DNA of 64,000 nt from Georgenia satyanarayanai (GCF_900116375.1 NZ_UETB01000011.1:1-64000); one strand, 5' to 3'. Positions 17,044 to 27,478 are shown, counted from the first letter of the stretch. Notes: a model not told the origin generated them from the sequence alone. Made by a program: numbers and translations.

Positions 17044-17177
17044 CGTTGCCACACCCCCGGAGTCGCACCGCTCTCACGGTCACGCCCCCAGTGGTCATGA
17101 CCGGGGCGGCTCCGTGGCCACCGTACGCCCGGCCCGGCGACCGCGCAGGTGCGGCGACCGGGGCCGCGGGCAGGGCC

Positions 17178-18071
17178 TCAGGGGCAGCCGTGGCCCTCGT
17201 CGAGGCGCACGAGCAGCCAGTCCGTCTGCGGTGAGGACGCGACCATCTCGGGCGCCCCCTCACCACCGAGCGGGTACAACGTCAGCTCGGTGCCGTCGGC
17301 GACGTCCCACGGCGCCTCACCGTCGGCAGGTCGCCACAGCGACCCGTCGAGCGGACCGAGGACAGGGGTGTCGCACGCGGGGTCGGCGCGGTAGACGTAC
17401 CGGACGGCCCGGTCCCCGGGAAGGTCGTCCCCGTCCGCGACGAGCGGCTCCGCCGGGCCGGCCAGAGCCGGGTCGGGACGGAGCTGCTCGACGGTGGCGG
17501 TGCTGCCGGGGGCCGTGAGGCCGACGTCCACGAGGGTGCGTTCCTCCGGCTCGCCCGGGTACGGGTCGCGCGCCTCGAGCTGGATGTGGAACGGTCCGTC
17601 CGGCAGCACGTCCCGGGCCACGGCAACGACGAAGGCGTGCGGGTTCGCGTCGTCGGGGCAGGCGTCCGGCTCCCCCGGGAGCGTGAGCTCGGCGTGGAGA
17701 AGATCGTCCGCGACGACGACGCCGTCCAGGCGGACCGGGCACCCGGAGCCGTAGACGGCGCCGAACCACACGGCGATCTCCCGCTCCCAGTCCACCTCGG
17801 CCGGGTCATCGTCCAGGCCGGCCGTCCGCCACAGCGCGTCCAGCTGGTCGTCGGTGGTGGCGACGCCCGTCCGGTAGGGCTCGCCCGTGAGGCCCTCCCC
17901 GAGCAGGCGCCACCCCTCGCCCGCCGTCGGCTGCTCCACCGCCGCCGTCGCAGGTCCGCTCGGAGAGGTGCTGCGCCCGGGCTCCGTGCCGCCGACCGAG
18001 CCGCACCCGCCCAGCAGCAGCAGGCCGGCCAGCAGCACGGCCGCTGCCTCACGTCGTCGTGACCTCCGCAC
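17178..18071 (-). CDS. Putative lipoprotein, unknown function
   Basis: 297 residues with an Arg-rich start, a hydrophobic segment and a lipobox (LLLLGGC, Cys near residue 21), then a Thr/Ser/Pro linker and a globular extracytoplasmic domain rich in acidic residues and paired Cys (GSGCPVRLD, PDACPDDANPHAF, DPACDTP, C-terminal GHGCP). AGGAGG 8 nt before GTG 18071 fixes the start; earlier in-frame starts give Arg-rich nonsense. I recognise no named family. It is divergent from the ABC/two-component operon, sharing a 188-bp region that holds a palindrome. Confidence 0.7.
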   Translation of the reverse strand: MRRSRRREAAAVLLAGLLLLGGCGSVGGTEPGRSTSPSGPATAAVEQPTAGEGWRLLGEGLTGEPYRTGVATTDDQLDALWRTAGLDDDPAEVDWEREIAVWFGAVYGSGCPVRLDGVVVADDLLHAELTLPGEPDACPDDANPHAFVVAVARDVLPDGPFHIQLEARDPYPGEPEERTLVDVGLTAPGSTATVEQLRPDPALAGPAEPLVADGDDLPGDRAVRYVYRADPACDTPVLGPLDGSLWRPADGEAPWDVADGTELTLYPLGGEGAPEMVASSPQTDWLLVRLDEGHGCP

Positions 18072-18131
18072 CCGCGCCACCTCCTGACCCCAGTGTGCTC
18101 GCTGTCCACCTCGGGCAGCACCGGTTCCGCG

Positions 18132-18155
18132 CGTCTCCTCCTCGAGGAGGAGACG
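18132..18155. promoter_or_regulatory. 24-bp perfect palindrome, candidate operator
   Basis: A perfect 24-bp inverted repeat (arms 18132-18143 and 18144-18155, centre TCGA) lies in the divergent region between the lipoprotein gene and the ABC-exporter operon, 104 nt before the ATPase start. Its position suggests binding by the co-encoded NarL-type response regulator, but this is inference. Confidence 0.5.
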
Positions 18156-18259
18156 ATCACGGGACCGATCTCGTCGCCGCGGACGATCTGCCGGCGCGGC
18201 GCCGCTCCTAGCGTCGGTGGGGTCGTCGGCAGTGCGTCGGCGGGAACTGGAGCAGAGCC

Positions 18260-19174
18260 ATGATCGAGGTGACACACCTGACCAAGCGCTACGGCGCGTC
18301 GACGGCGGTGGACGACCTGAGCTTCACCGTGCGGCCCGGCACGGTGACCGGCTTCCTCGGGCCCAACGGAGCCGGGAAGACGACGACCATCCGCGCGGTC
18401 GTCGGCCTCGAGAGGCCCACCTCGGGTTCGGCCACGGTGGCCGGGCAGCGGTACGCGGACCTGCCCGCACCGCTGCAGGAGGTCGGCACGATGCTCGACG
18501 GCCGGAACGCGCACCCGGGCCGGACCGCCGTCGGCCACCTCACCGGCCTGGCGCGGACCCACGGGATCGGCCGGGCACGGGTCGACCAGGTCATCGGGCT
18601 GGCGGGGCTGGAGTCCGTCGCCCGCCGCCGGGTCGGCACCTTCTCCCTCGGCATGGCGCAGCGGCTCGGGATCGCCGCCGCCCTGCTCGGTGACCCGGGC
18701 ATCCTCATCCTCGACGAGCCGGTCAACGGCCTGGACCCCGACGGCGTCCTGTGGATCCGCCACCTGCTGCAGGCCCTGGCCGCCGAGGGACGCACCGTCC
18801 TGCTGTCCTCCCACCTCATGAGCGAGCTGGCGGAGACCGCGAGCCGGGTCGTCGTCATCGGCCAGGGTCGGCTGCTCGCCGACGAGGACATCGACACCCT
18901 CGTCGCCGCGACCGCCCGCGCCGGGGTCGTCCGCGTCCGCGCGACCGACGCGGCCCCGCTGGCCCGCGCCCTCGAACGTCGCGGGACGCCGGTGACCCTG
19001 GAGGAGGGCGGGGTGCTCGAGGTCGCGGGCACCGACGCCGCCGCCGTGGGCGCGCTCGCGGCCGGGCTCGGTATCACCCTGCTCGAGCTGTCCACCGTCT
19101 CCGGCACGCTCGAGGACGCCTACCTGGGCCTCACGGCCGGTGCCGTGCAGTACCGGGCGGAGGCGGCCCGATGA
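18260..19174 (+). CDS. ABC exporter ATP-binding protein (ABC-2/DrrA-like)
   Basis: 304 residues with Walker A GPNGAGKTTT (about residues 34-43), a variant signature FSLGMAQR, Walker B ILILDEPVNGLDPDG and switch His in LLSSHLMSEL. The absence of the usual SGG in the signature is common in bacitracin/lantibiotic-type exporters (BcrA, DrrA). The C-terminal ~85 residues form a regulatory extension. It is the first gene of a tightly overlapped operon with two permeases, a sensor kinase and a response regulator, suggesting a self-regulated antimicrobial-export or cell-envelope stress system. Confidence 0.9.
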   Translation: MIEVTHLTKRYGASTAVDDLSFTVRPGTVTGFLGPNGAGKTTTIRAVVGLERPTSGSATVAGQRYADLPAPLQEVGTMLDGRNAHPGRTAVGHLTGLARTHGIGRARVDQVIGLAGLESVARRRVGTFSLGMAQRLGIAAALLGDPGILILDEPVNGLDPDGVLWIRHLLQALAAEGRTVLLSSHLMSELAETASRVVVIGQGRLLADEDIDTLVAATARAGVVRVRATDAAPLARALERRGTPVTLEEGGVLEVAGTDAAAVGALAAGLGITLLELSTVSGTLEDAYLGLTAGAVQYRAEAAR

Positions 19175-19992
19175 GCGCCGTCGCCGCGCTGCCCGCCCCC
19201 GTCGGTCTGCCGGCGCGCTCCGGGGTGACGTTCGGCCGCGTCCTCGCCTCCGAGTGGTCCAAGACCTGGGGCCTGCGCTCCACCCGCTGGACGGTCGCTG
19301 TCATGGTGCTGCTCACCGTCGGCCTGTCCTACCTCGGGGGCAGCGACTCGTTGGTCGGGGCCGACGGGTACGGCAGCCTCGCCTACTTCGTCACGAGCAC
19401 CCTCGTGGTGACGCAGTTCCCCATCCTGCTCCTCGGGGTCCTCCTGGGCAGCGGGGAGCTCTCCAGCCGGAGCGCCGGACCGACCTTCGTCGCCGTCCCC
19501 ACCCGCACCCCCGTGGTCCTCGCCAAGGCGCTCGTCACGACGGCGGTTGCGGCCGTCACCGCGACCGCGACCCTCGGACTCGCGGCGGCGGCGGTGCTCC
19601 TCACCCCGCTCGGCCCGGAGCTGTCGACCGCGCTCACCGCGGAGACGGTGCGGATGTGGCTCGGCACCGGCGCCTACCTCGTCGCCGCGACCGTGTTCTG
19701 CTTCGGCGTGGGGGTGCTCCTGCGACGGAGCGCGACCGCCGTCGTCGTCGCCTTCGTCGTCTTCGTCGTCGAGCTCGCCCAGGTCGCGCTGCCGGACGCG
19801 CTGCGGCCCGTCGCGGCCTTCCTGCCCGGCCACGCCGGCACCCTCGTCACCTCGTCCGACAGCTTCGTCGACCTGTTGCGGGACATCGGCGAGCTGCCGG
19901 TCGGGCCGTGGGGGAGCGTCGCGGTCACGGCGGCGTGGGCCACCCTCGCGGTGGTCGGAGCCGCTGTGTCGCTGCGGGCGCGTGATGTCTGA
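19171..19992 (+). CDS. ABC-2 type permease subunit 1
   Basis: 273 residues with about six hydrophobic helices. The cytoplasmic start RVLASEWSKTWGLRSTRWTVAVM is the EWxKxxxLRSTxW pattern of ABC-2 permeases encoded next to DrrA-like ATPases. The ATG overlaps the ATPase stop by 4 nt (ATGA). Its end overlaps the second permease by 8 nt. The two permeases share a similar N-terminus (GVPVGLPARPGVSF versus PVGLPARSGVTF), showing they arose by duplication. Confidence 0.85.
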   Translation: MSAVAALPAPVGLPARSGVTFGRVLASEWSKTWGLRSTRWTVAVMVLLTVGLSYLGGSDSLVGADGYGSLAYFVTSTLVVTQFPILLLGVLLGSGELSSRSAGPTFVAVPTRTPVVLAKALVTTAVAAVTATATLGLAAAAVLLTPLGPELSTALTAETVRMWLGTGAYLVAATVFCFGVGVLLRRSATAVVVAFVVFVVELAQVALPDALRPVAAFLPGHAGTLVTSSDSFVDLLRDIGELPVGPWGSVAVTAAWATLAVVGAAVSLRARDV

Positions 19993-20827
19993 GCGCGTGG
20001 TGCCGGACCGGGTCGCGCGGGCGGGGGTGCCGGTGGGCCTGCCCGCCCGCCCCGGGGTGTCCTTCCCCCGCGTCCTGCGCGCGGAGGTGGGCAAGGCCGT
20101 TGCGCTGCCCTCCACCCGGTGGGGCGTCCTTGCAGCAGTGGTCGTCAACGCCGCAGTCGCGGCCTTCGTCGCGTACAACGCGCGCTACGAGCCGGGGTCC
20201 GCGCCGCCGGGCCTGCTCGGCCTGCTCACGCTCGGCCTGGTGGCCACCCAGCTCCCGGTGCTCGTCCTCGGTGTGCTCGTCAGCGCCGCGGAGTACCCGA
20301 GCGGCGCGGCGCGCTCCACCTTCCTCGCCGTCCCGCGCCGGCTGCCCGTGCTCGCCGCCCAGGTGCTCGCCGTCGCCGGCGTCGCGGCGGTGACGGCGGT
20401 CGTGGTGCTGGCGGTGACGTTCCTGGCAGTGCTGCCCTTCCGGGCGGACGTCGCGATGACGCTCGACACCACCGACCCGGCGACCGCGCGCATGCTCGGC
20501 GGCGTCGTCCTCTACCTCGCGGCGGTCGGCCTCCTCGGCGCCGCACTGGGCACGCTCGCACGCGCCCCGGCCGCCGGGCTGGTGGCCGGGGTGGGGCTGG
20601 TGTTCCTCCTCGAGCGGCTCGTGCCGCTCGTCGGGACCCCGTGGCTGGTGGCGGCGCTGCCGGGCTGGGCCGGCCGGCTCGTCGTGGCGCCAGACGCCGT
20701 TGCCGCCGCGCAGGCCGCCGAGGCGGGAGTGGGGCTCACCCCGTGGGTGGGCCTCGGAGTCATGGCGGCGTGGGTGCTCGCACTCCTCCTCGCCGCCGCG
20801 GTGCGGCTGCGACGCAGCGGTGTCTGA
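19985..20827 (+). CDS. ABC-2 type permease subunit 2
   Basis: 280 residues, about six helices, with the RVLRAEVGKAVALPSTRWGVL start that parallels subunit 1. The ATG at 19985 overlaps the preceding gene by 8 nt, and a GTG lies one codon earlier. It presumably forms a heterodimeric membrane channel with subunit 1. It is less conserved than its partner at loops but keeps the GxAxSTFLAVPRRxPVLxAQ segment that aligns with GPTFVAVPTRTPVVLAKA in subunit 1. Confidence 0.83.
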   Translation: MSERVVPDRVARAGVPVGLPARPGVSFPRVLRAEVGKAVALPSTRWGVLAAVVVNAAVAAFVAYNARYEPGSAPPGLLGLLTLGLVATQLPVLVLGVLVSAAEYPSGAARSTFLAVPRRLPVLAAQVLAVAGVAAVTAVVVLAVTFLAVLPFRADVAMTLDTTDPATARMLGGVVLYLAAVGLLGAALGTLARAPAAGLVAGVGLVFLLERLVPLVGTPWLVAALPGWAGRLVVAPDAVAAAQAAEAGVGLTPWVGLGVMAAWVLALLLAAAVRLRRSGV

Positions 20828-20867
20828 GGCGGTGCCGGGCGGGAAGGCGGGCTGGCACACTCGGGGC

Positions 20868-22211
20868 GTGACAGCCGACCGAGCCCGTGCGCGGGTCGAC
20901 CGGGCGCGGCGGACCCTCGCCGAGCGCCCCGACCTCGCGGACCGGGCCGTCTGGCTGGGCTACCTCGCGGCGGTGCTCGTGATGACGGCGGTGTACCTGG
21001 TCCCGAGCGTCATCTGGTACCCGCACCCGCCCGGGTCCCGGGGCGCCCTGACGCTGGCTGCGGTCCCCGCCGCCGCGGGGCTGCTCGGGGCCCTGGCCCT
21101 GCGCCGGCGGCGCCGGCACCCGGCCCGGACGGTGGTGGCGACGGCGGCGCTCGCGGCGCTCAGCCTCGCCCTGGTCGGCGCCCCGGGTGCGACCGTGCTG
21201 GGCGCGGCGCTGGCCGTCTACTCGCTCGCCGCGACCTGGCCGTCCGTGCGGACCTGGCCGGCGGTGATCGGCGCCGTCGCCGCGGTCAGCGGCGCCACGC
21301 TCTTCGGGCTCAGCCTGCACCTGTGGGCCGTCGTCATCGGCCTGTCCAACCTGACCGCGGGGGCACCGGACTACCCTCCGGGTCCCCTGCTGCCGCACGA
21401 GTGGACCGGCATGGGCAGAGCGCTCCTCACGAGCCACGACAACCGTGTCCTCGAGGCGACCCTCTACGCCTTGCTGCTCGTCAGCGCCGTCGTGGTCGGG
21501 CTCAACGTGCGGAGCAGGCGCCAGCGCGAGGCCGCTGCGCGGGCGCAGGTGCAGGCTCGGCTGCGCGAGCACCGGCAGGACCTCCTCATGGCGCGGAGCA
21601 CCGAGCGCACCACCATCGCCCGCGAGGTCCACGACGTCGTCGCCCACAGCATCTCGGTCATGGTGGCCCTGGCCGACGGTGCCGGCGCCGTCGCGTCCCG
21701 CTCGCCGGACCGGGCGCTGGAGGCGATGCGGGAGGTCTCCGCGACCGGCCGCAGCGCGCTCGCCGACATGAGGCGCGTGCTCGCGGCGCTCGACGAGACC
21801 GCTCCCGACCCTGCCGAGGAGACGGCGGACCTCACGGCCATGGTCGACCGGTTCCGTGCCGCCGGCCTGCCCGTGGCGGCGACCGGCCTCGACGTCGACG
21901 TCCCCGGGCCGGTCGCCCTCGCGATGCGCCGGATCGTCGGCGAGGCGCTCACCAACGCCCTGCGGCACGCCCCGGGCACCCCGCGGGTGGTCCTCACGGT
22001 CCTCCGCACGGGCGACGCCGTGGAGATCGAGGTGCTCGACGACGGCTCGCGCGGCGGGGTGCCCGAGGCGCCGACGCAGGGGAGCGGGCGCGGCCTCGTC
22101 GGGATCCGCGAGCGTGCGGCGATCCTCGGCGGCCGCGCCGAGGCCGGTCCGCGCCCCGGCGGCGGCTGGCGCGTGGCCGTCACCCTGCCGGTGGACGGAG
22201 GACAGCGATGA
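20868..22211 (+). CDS. NarL-type sensor histidine kinase (HisKA_3)
   Basis: 447 residues: about five transmembrane helices in the first 200, then a HisKA_3 dimerisation domain with the phospho-acceptor His255 (AREVHDVVAHS), then an HATPase domain with EALTNALRHAPG and GRGLVGIRERAAILGG. The GTG at 20868 follows subunit 2 by 40 nt. Its last codons overlap the regulator by 4 nt. No large extracellular sensor loop is present, suggesting an intramembrane-sensing type that may monitor the co-encoded exporter. Confidence 0.9.
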   Translation: MTADRARARVDRARRTLAERPDLADRAVWLGYLAAVLVMTAVYLVPSVIWYPHPPGSRGALTLAAVPAAAGLLGALALRRRRRHPARTVVATAALAALSLALVGAPGATVLGAALAVYSLAATWPSVRTWPAVIGAVAAVSGATLFGLSLHLWAVVIGLSNLTAGAPDYPPGPLLPHEWTGMGRALLTSHDNRVLEATLYALLLVSAVVVGLNVRSRRQREAAARAQVQARLREHRQDLLMARSTERTTIAREVHDVVAHSISVMVALADGAGAVASRSPDRALEAMREVSATGRSALADMRRVLAALDETAPDPAEETADLTAMVDRFRAAGLPVAATGLDVDVPGPVALAMRRIVGEALTNALRHAPGTPRVVLTVLRTGDAVEIEVLDDGSRGGVPEAPTQGSGRGLVGIRERAAILGGRAEAGPRPGGGWRVAVTLPVDGGQR

Positions 22212-22879
22212 CGACGATCCTGCTCGTCGACGACCACGCCCTGCTCCGCAAGGGCTTCCGCATGGTGCTCGAGGCCGAGCCCGACCTCACAGTCGTCGGT
22301 GAGGCCGCGGACGGCGTCGTCGCCGTCCAGCAGGTCGCCTCCCTCGTGCCGGACGTCGTCCTCATGGACGTCCGGATGCCGGGCGGGGACGGTATCGAGG
22401 CGACCCGGCGCATCGTCGCCGCGCACCCCGGGACGCGGGTGCTCGTCCTCACGACCTTCGACGTCGACGAGTACGCCTTCGGGGCCCTGCGCGCGGGGGC
22501 CAGCGGCTTCCTCCTCAAGAACGCCGAGCCGGCCGAGCTCGTCCGCGCCGTCCGGGCCGTCGCCGCCGGGGACGCCGTCGTCGCGCCGCGGATCACCCAG
22601 CTGCTCCTCGAGCGGTTCGCCGGGCAGCTGCCGACCGGGGTCGGCGAGGACCGCGCTGAGCCGGAGGACACACGCCTGGGGCTGCTCACCCCGCGGGAGA
22701 CGGAGGTCCTGCGACTGGTCGCCGCCGGGCTGTCGAACGCCGAGATCGCCGAGCGGCTCTACCTGTCCACCACCACCGTGAAGACCCACACCGGCAACCT
22801 GCTCGCCAAGCTCGGCCTGCGCGACCGGGTGCAGCTGGTGATCTTCGCCTACGAGAGCGGGCTCGCGGGCCGTCCGTGA
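22208..22879 (+). CDS. NarL/LuxR-family response regulator
   Basis: 223 residues. The receiver domain has acidic pocket Asp8-Asp9, phospho-acceptor Asp54 (VLMDVRMP) and Lys104-type LLKNA. The C-terminal LuxR helix-turn-helix (LTPRETEVLRLVAAGLSNAEIAERLYLSTTTVKTH is read in three overlapping parts) spans about residues 155-215. It is encoded in the stop codon of the kinase (ATGA). It probably activates the upstream exporter operon, and the palindrome at 18132 is the most obvious candidate target. Confidence 0.92.
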   Translation: MTTILLVDDHALLRKGFRMVLEAEPDLTVVGEAADGVVAVQQVASLVPDVVLMDVRMPGGDGIEATRRIVAAHPGTRVLVLTTFDVDEYAFGALRAGASGFLLKNAEPAELVRAVRAVAAGDAVVAPRITQLLLERFAGQLPTGVGEDRAEPEDTRLGLLTPRETEVLRLVAAGLSNAEIAERLYLSTTTVKTHTGNLLAKLGLRDRVQLVIFAYESGLAGRP

Positions 22880-22887
22880 CGCCGTCG

Positions 22888-22913
22888 GGAATGAACCGCC
22901 GCGCGACGAGGTT
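22888..22913 (+). promoter_or_regulatory. SigH/SigR-type promoter upstream of dnaK
   Basis: GGAAT (22888-22892), an 18-nt spacer and GTT (22911-22913) match the GGAAT-N18-GTT consensus of actinobacterial thiol/heat stress sigma factors (SigR of Streptomyces, SigH of Mycobacterium). The -10 GTT is also the first three bases of the first HAIR box, so HspR would block it. Confidence 0.55.
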
Positions 22914-22931
22914 GAGCCACATAGACTCAAG
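22911..22931 (+). promoter_or_regulatory. HAIR box 1 (HspR operator) of the dnaK operon
   Basis: Half-sites GTTGAGC and ACTCAAG separated by 7 nt match the HspR HAIR consensus CTTGAGT-N7-ACTCAAG at 12 of 14 positions. It is one of two boxes before dnaK, and hspR itself is the last gene of the operon, giving the usual autoregulatory loop. Confidence 0.85.
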
Positions 22932-22946
22932 TTCGCACGCGCCGAG

Positions 22947-22975
22947 TTGACATGTCGGCGGAGACGCGCAAACTT
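22947..22975 (+). promoter_or_regulatory. Housekeeping-type promoter of dnaK
   Basis: TTGACA (22947-22952), a 17-nt spacer and AAACTT (22970-22975) form a good -35 and a moderate -10. The -10 overlaps the left half of HAIR box 2, so repressor binding would exclude RNA polymerase. Start-site distance gives a leader of about 55 nt. Confidence 0.5.
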
Positions 22976-22993
22976 GAGCGTGGACGACTCAAG
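22973..22993 (+). promoter_or_regulatory. HAIR box 2 (HspR operator) of the dnaK operon
   Basis: CTTGAGC and ACTCAAG with a 7-nt spacer match the HAIR consensus at 13 of 14 positions. The centre-to-centre distance from box 1 is 62 bp, about six helical turns, which may allow cooperative binding. Confidence 0.9.
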
Positions 22994-23037
22994 GGCCGGA
23001 ACCTCCCGACCCGCGCACTAGGACAGGAGAACGACAC

Positions 23038-24890
<1,853 letters not shown>

Positions 24891-24894
<4 letters not shown>

Positions 24895-25520
24895 GCGAGG
24901 AGAACCCCCAGGCCCAGGGTCCGCCCGAGCAGCCGGTCAAGCCGGTCGTGCGCGACAAGCGGCGCATCGACCCGGAGACCGGGAAGGTGCGCGAGGCGGC
25001 ACCGGACGACGCCGCAGCGGACGACGCCCCCGCCGAGGAGCAGGAGCCGGAGCAGCCGCAGGACGGCGCCCTGGCCGCCGCCAAGGCGGAGGCCGCCGAC
25101 CTCAGCGAGCAGCTCGCCCGCCGCAACGCCGACCTGTACAACCTCCAGCAGGAGTACAACGGCTACGTGCGGCGCTCCAAGGCCGCTGCCTCCGAGCAGC
25201 GCACCGCGGGGCAGGCGGAGGTGGTCGAGGCGCTGCTCGGCGTCCTCGACGAGTTCGAGCTGGCCCGCCAGCACGGCGACCTCACCGGTCCGCTGGGCGC
25301 GACCGCCGAGAAGATGGAGGGCACCCTCGCGCAGCGCTTCGGCCTCGAGCGCTTCGGTGCCCCCGCCGAGGAGTTCGACCCCGAGCTGCACGACGCGCTC
25401 ATGAGCACGCCGGACCCGGAGGCGACCTCCACGACGATCGCCCAGGTCATGCAGCCCGGCTACCGGATGGGTGAGAGGGTGCTGCGCGCCGCGCGCGTCG
25501 CGGTCACCAGCCCCGAGTAG
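24891..25520 (+). CDS. grpE: Nucleotide exchange factor GrpE
   Basis: 209 residues: a long acidic, Pro/Glu-rich disordered N-terminus (to about residue 60), a coiled-coil helix ([33 protein letters not shown] in two parts), and a C-terminal beta-wing with [26 protein letters not shown]. It releases ADP from DnaK and acts as a thermosensor in several bacteria. The GTG start overlaps the dnaK stop by 4 nt. A strong hairpin follows before dnaJ. Confidence 0.96.
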
Positions 25521-25527
25521 CGAGCAC

Positions 25528-25562
25528 GTGCCGGCCGCGTCCCCCAGGGGCGCGGCCGGCAC
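25528..25562 (+). terminator. Intra-operon hairpin between grpE and dnaJ
   Basis: A 12-bp perfect stem (25528-25539 with 25551-25562) continues inward by a T-G wobble and three G-C pairs. It starts 7 nt after the grpE stop and ends 18 nt before the dnaJ ribosome site. It may be an attenuator or RNA-stability element that sets dnaK-grpE levels above dnaJ-hspR. Confidence 0.6.
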
Positions 25563-25597
25563 CGCACCACGACACGACGACGAGGAGGTGAGGCCCG

Positions 25598-26584
25598 GTG
25601 ACCGGCCAGGACTGGATCGAGAAGGACTTCTACAAGACGCTCGGCGTCTCCAAGGATGCCGACGACGCGACGATCAAGAAGGCGTACCGCAAGCTCGCCC
25701 GGGACCTCCACCCCGACCGCAACCCCGGCGACGCGTCCGCCGAGGGGCGTTTCAAGGACGTCGGAGAGGCCTACTCCGTGCTCTCCGACCCTGAGCAGCG
25801 CAAGCAGTACGACGCCCTCCGCGCGATGGCCGGCGGTGGTGCTCGCTTCTCCGCCGGGACCGGTGGCCCCTCCGGCGCCGCCGGCTTCGAGGACCTCTTC
25901 GGTGGGATGTTCGGCGGGGGCGGCGGTGGCCGCACCCGCTTCTCCACCGGAGGCGGAGGCGGTTTCGAGGACATCCTCCAGGACATGTTCTCCGGCGGCG
26001 GCGGTGGCGGAGGCTTCAGCTCGCGCCGCACCACCCAGCGCGGTGGGGACATCACGACGAGCGCGACGCTGCCCTTCCGCAACGCGGTCGAGGGCTCCAC
26101 GGTCCAGCTCACCACCAACGGCCGGTCGATGAACGTGCGGATCCCCGCCGGCGTGAGCGACGGCCAGAAGATCCGCCTGCGGGGCAAGGGACAGGCCGGC
26201 CGCGGTGGCGGCGAACCCGGGGACATGGTCGTCACCGTGCACGTCGAGCCGCACCCCGTCTTCGCGATGGACGGCCTCAACCTCAAGGTCACCGTGCCGG
26301 TGACCTTCGCCGAGGCCGCGCTCGGCGCGACCATCGACGTGCCCACGCTCTCGGGCGAGACGGTGCGCGTCAAGGTGCCCGCCGGGACGCCGTCGGGACG
26401 CACGCTGCGGGTCAAGGGCCGCGGCGTCGACACCGCCAAGGGGACGGGGGACCTGCTCGTCACCGTCCAGGTGGCCGTCCCGACCCACCTGCCGTCGGAC
26501 GCGCGCAAGGCCGTCGAGGCCTTCGCGGCCGCCACGCAGGACGAGGACCCGCGCGCCGACCTCAGGGCCCGCGCGGCGCGCTGA
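25598..26584 (+). CDS. dnaJ: DnaJ-family co-chaperone lacking the zinc finger
   Basis: 328 residues. The J-domain spans 1-75 with HPD at 38-40, then a long Gly/Phe region (about 80-145), then two beta-barrel substrate-binding domains and a C-terminal segment. No CXXCXGXG repeats are present, so this is a type II (CbpA/DnaJB-like) J-protein, shorter than the classical 370-390-residue DnaJ. It stimulates DnaK ATP hydrolysis. GTG 25598 is set by GAGGAGGTGAG. A second, zinc-finger DnaJ (often next to hrcA) may exist elsewhere in the genome. Confidence 0.93.
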   Translation: MTGQDWIEKDFYKTLGVSKDADDATIKKAYRKLARDLHPDRNPGDASAEGRFKDVGEAYSVLSDPEQRKQYDALRAMAGGGARFSAGTGGPSGAAGFEDLFGGMFGGGGGGRTRFSTGGGGGFEDILQDMFSGGGGGGGFSSRRTTQRGGDITTSATLPFRNAVEGSTVQLTTNGRSMNVRIPAGVSDGQKIRLRGKGQAGRGGGEPGDMVVTVHVEPHPVFAMDGLNLKVTVPVTFAEAALGATIDVPTLSGETVRVKVPAGTPSGRTLRVKGRGVDTAKGTGDLLVTVQVAVPTHLPSDARKAVEAFAAATQDEDPRADLRARAAR

Positions 26585-26603
26585 CACACGGGAGGAGAGC
26601 GTG

Positions 26604-27008
26604 ATGGACATCAACGACGACGCACCCCTCTACGTCATCTCCGTGGCCGCCGAGCTCGCCGGGATGCACCCGCAGACCCTGCGCCAGTACGACCGCCTCG
26701 GCATCGTCACCCCCCAGCGCGCCCGCGGGCGCGGGCGGCGCTACTCGCGGCGGGACGTCGACTCGCTGCGCGAGGTCCAGCGCCTGTCCCAGGACGAGGG
26801 CATCAACCTCGCCGGGATCCGCCGGATCATCGAGCTCGAGCGCGAGCTCGACCGGGCCCGCGACGAGCTCCGGCGGCTGCGTGCCTTCACGACGGCGAGG
26901 GTCTTCGCCGCGGACCCCTCCGGAGAGGTGAGCGAGCTCGCGCCGGGCCGTCGCCCGCGCCGCTCCGGCGGTGCCCTCGTCATCTGGCGCCCGCCCTACC
27001 GCGGCTGA
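26604..27008 (+). CDS. hspR: Heat shock repressor HspR (MerR family)
   Basis: 134 residues with an N-terminal MerR winged helix: YVISVAAELAGMHPQTLRQYDRLGIVTPQR, a Gly/Arg-rich turn, then RRYSRRDVDSLREVQRLSQDEGINLAGIRRIIELE, which ends in the dimerisation coiled coil. This LR-rich pattern is diagnostic of HspR. It binds HAIR boxes with DnaK as co-repressor. ATG 26604 is 7 nt after GGAGGAGA; a GTG immediately before is possible. As last gene of the operon it represses dnaK and, by the HAIR site at 32674, clpB. Confidence 0.96.
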   Translation: MDINDDAPLYVISVAAELAGMHPQTLRQYDRLGIVTPQRARGRGRRYSRRDVDSLREVQRLSQDEGINLAGIRRIIELERELDRARDELRRLRAFTTARVFAADPSGEVSELAPGRRPRRSGGALVIWRPPYRG

Positions 27009-27031
27009 CGCGCCCCCGGCACACTGGACCC

Positions 27032-27478
27032 ATGGTCGACGACGACGTCCTGCGCCGGCTCCATGCCACCGGCGCGAGCCTCGGACGCCCGCCCGAGCCG
27101 GTCCCCGAGGCCGATCCCTGGGATCCCGACGACCCTCTCGACGCGCGCAGCCCCGTCGTCGTCGTCTTCCCCGGTCCGCCGCACCTGCGCGTCCGTCTCC
27201 ACGACGACGGCGAGGACGCCGTCCACCTCGACACCTACGTGACCTTCGACGTGCCGCGGCGGCACACCGTCGACGTCGTGAGGGCCCTGCTCTCCAAGGA
27301 CGGCGTCTACACGCGGGCGCCGCGGGGCCTGCTCGGCGTCGTCTCGCGCCGGCTGAGGCTCGAGTTCCTCGACGAGCTCGCCGTCGACGTGCCGGGCGCG
27401 ACCTACACGCAGGCGGTGCCGTGGGTGCCGACCAGCCCGCTCAACGGCTGGATCTCCGGCCTGCCTCGGCGGCCGTGA
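27032..27478 (+). CDS. Hypothetical protein
   Basis: 148 residues, acidic and Pro-rich at the start, then alternating strands ([25 protein letters not shown]) and a helix ([12 protein letters not shown]). No signal peptide or membrane segment is present, and I recognise no family. It begins 23 nt after hspR, and a CACACT hexamer lies 6 nt before the ATG, so it may have its own leaderless promoter. Possible stress regulon membership is only a positional guess. Confidence 0.6.
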   Translation: MVDDDVLRRLHATGASLGRPPEPVPEADPWDPDDPLDARSPVVVVFPGPPHLRVRLHDDGEDAVHLDTYVTFDVPRRHTVDVVRALLSKDGVYTRAPRGLLGVVSRRLRLEFLDELAVDVPGATYTQAVPWVPTSPLNGWISGLPRRP

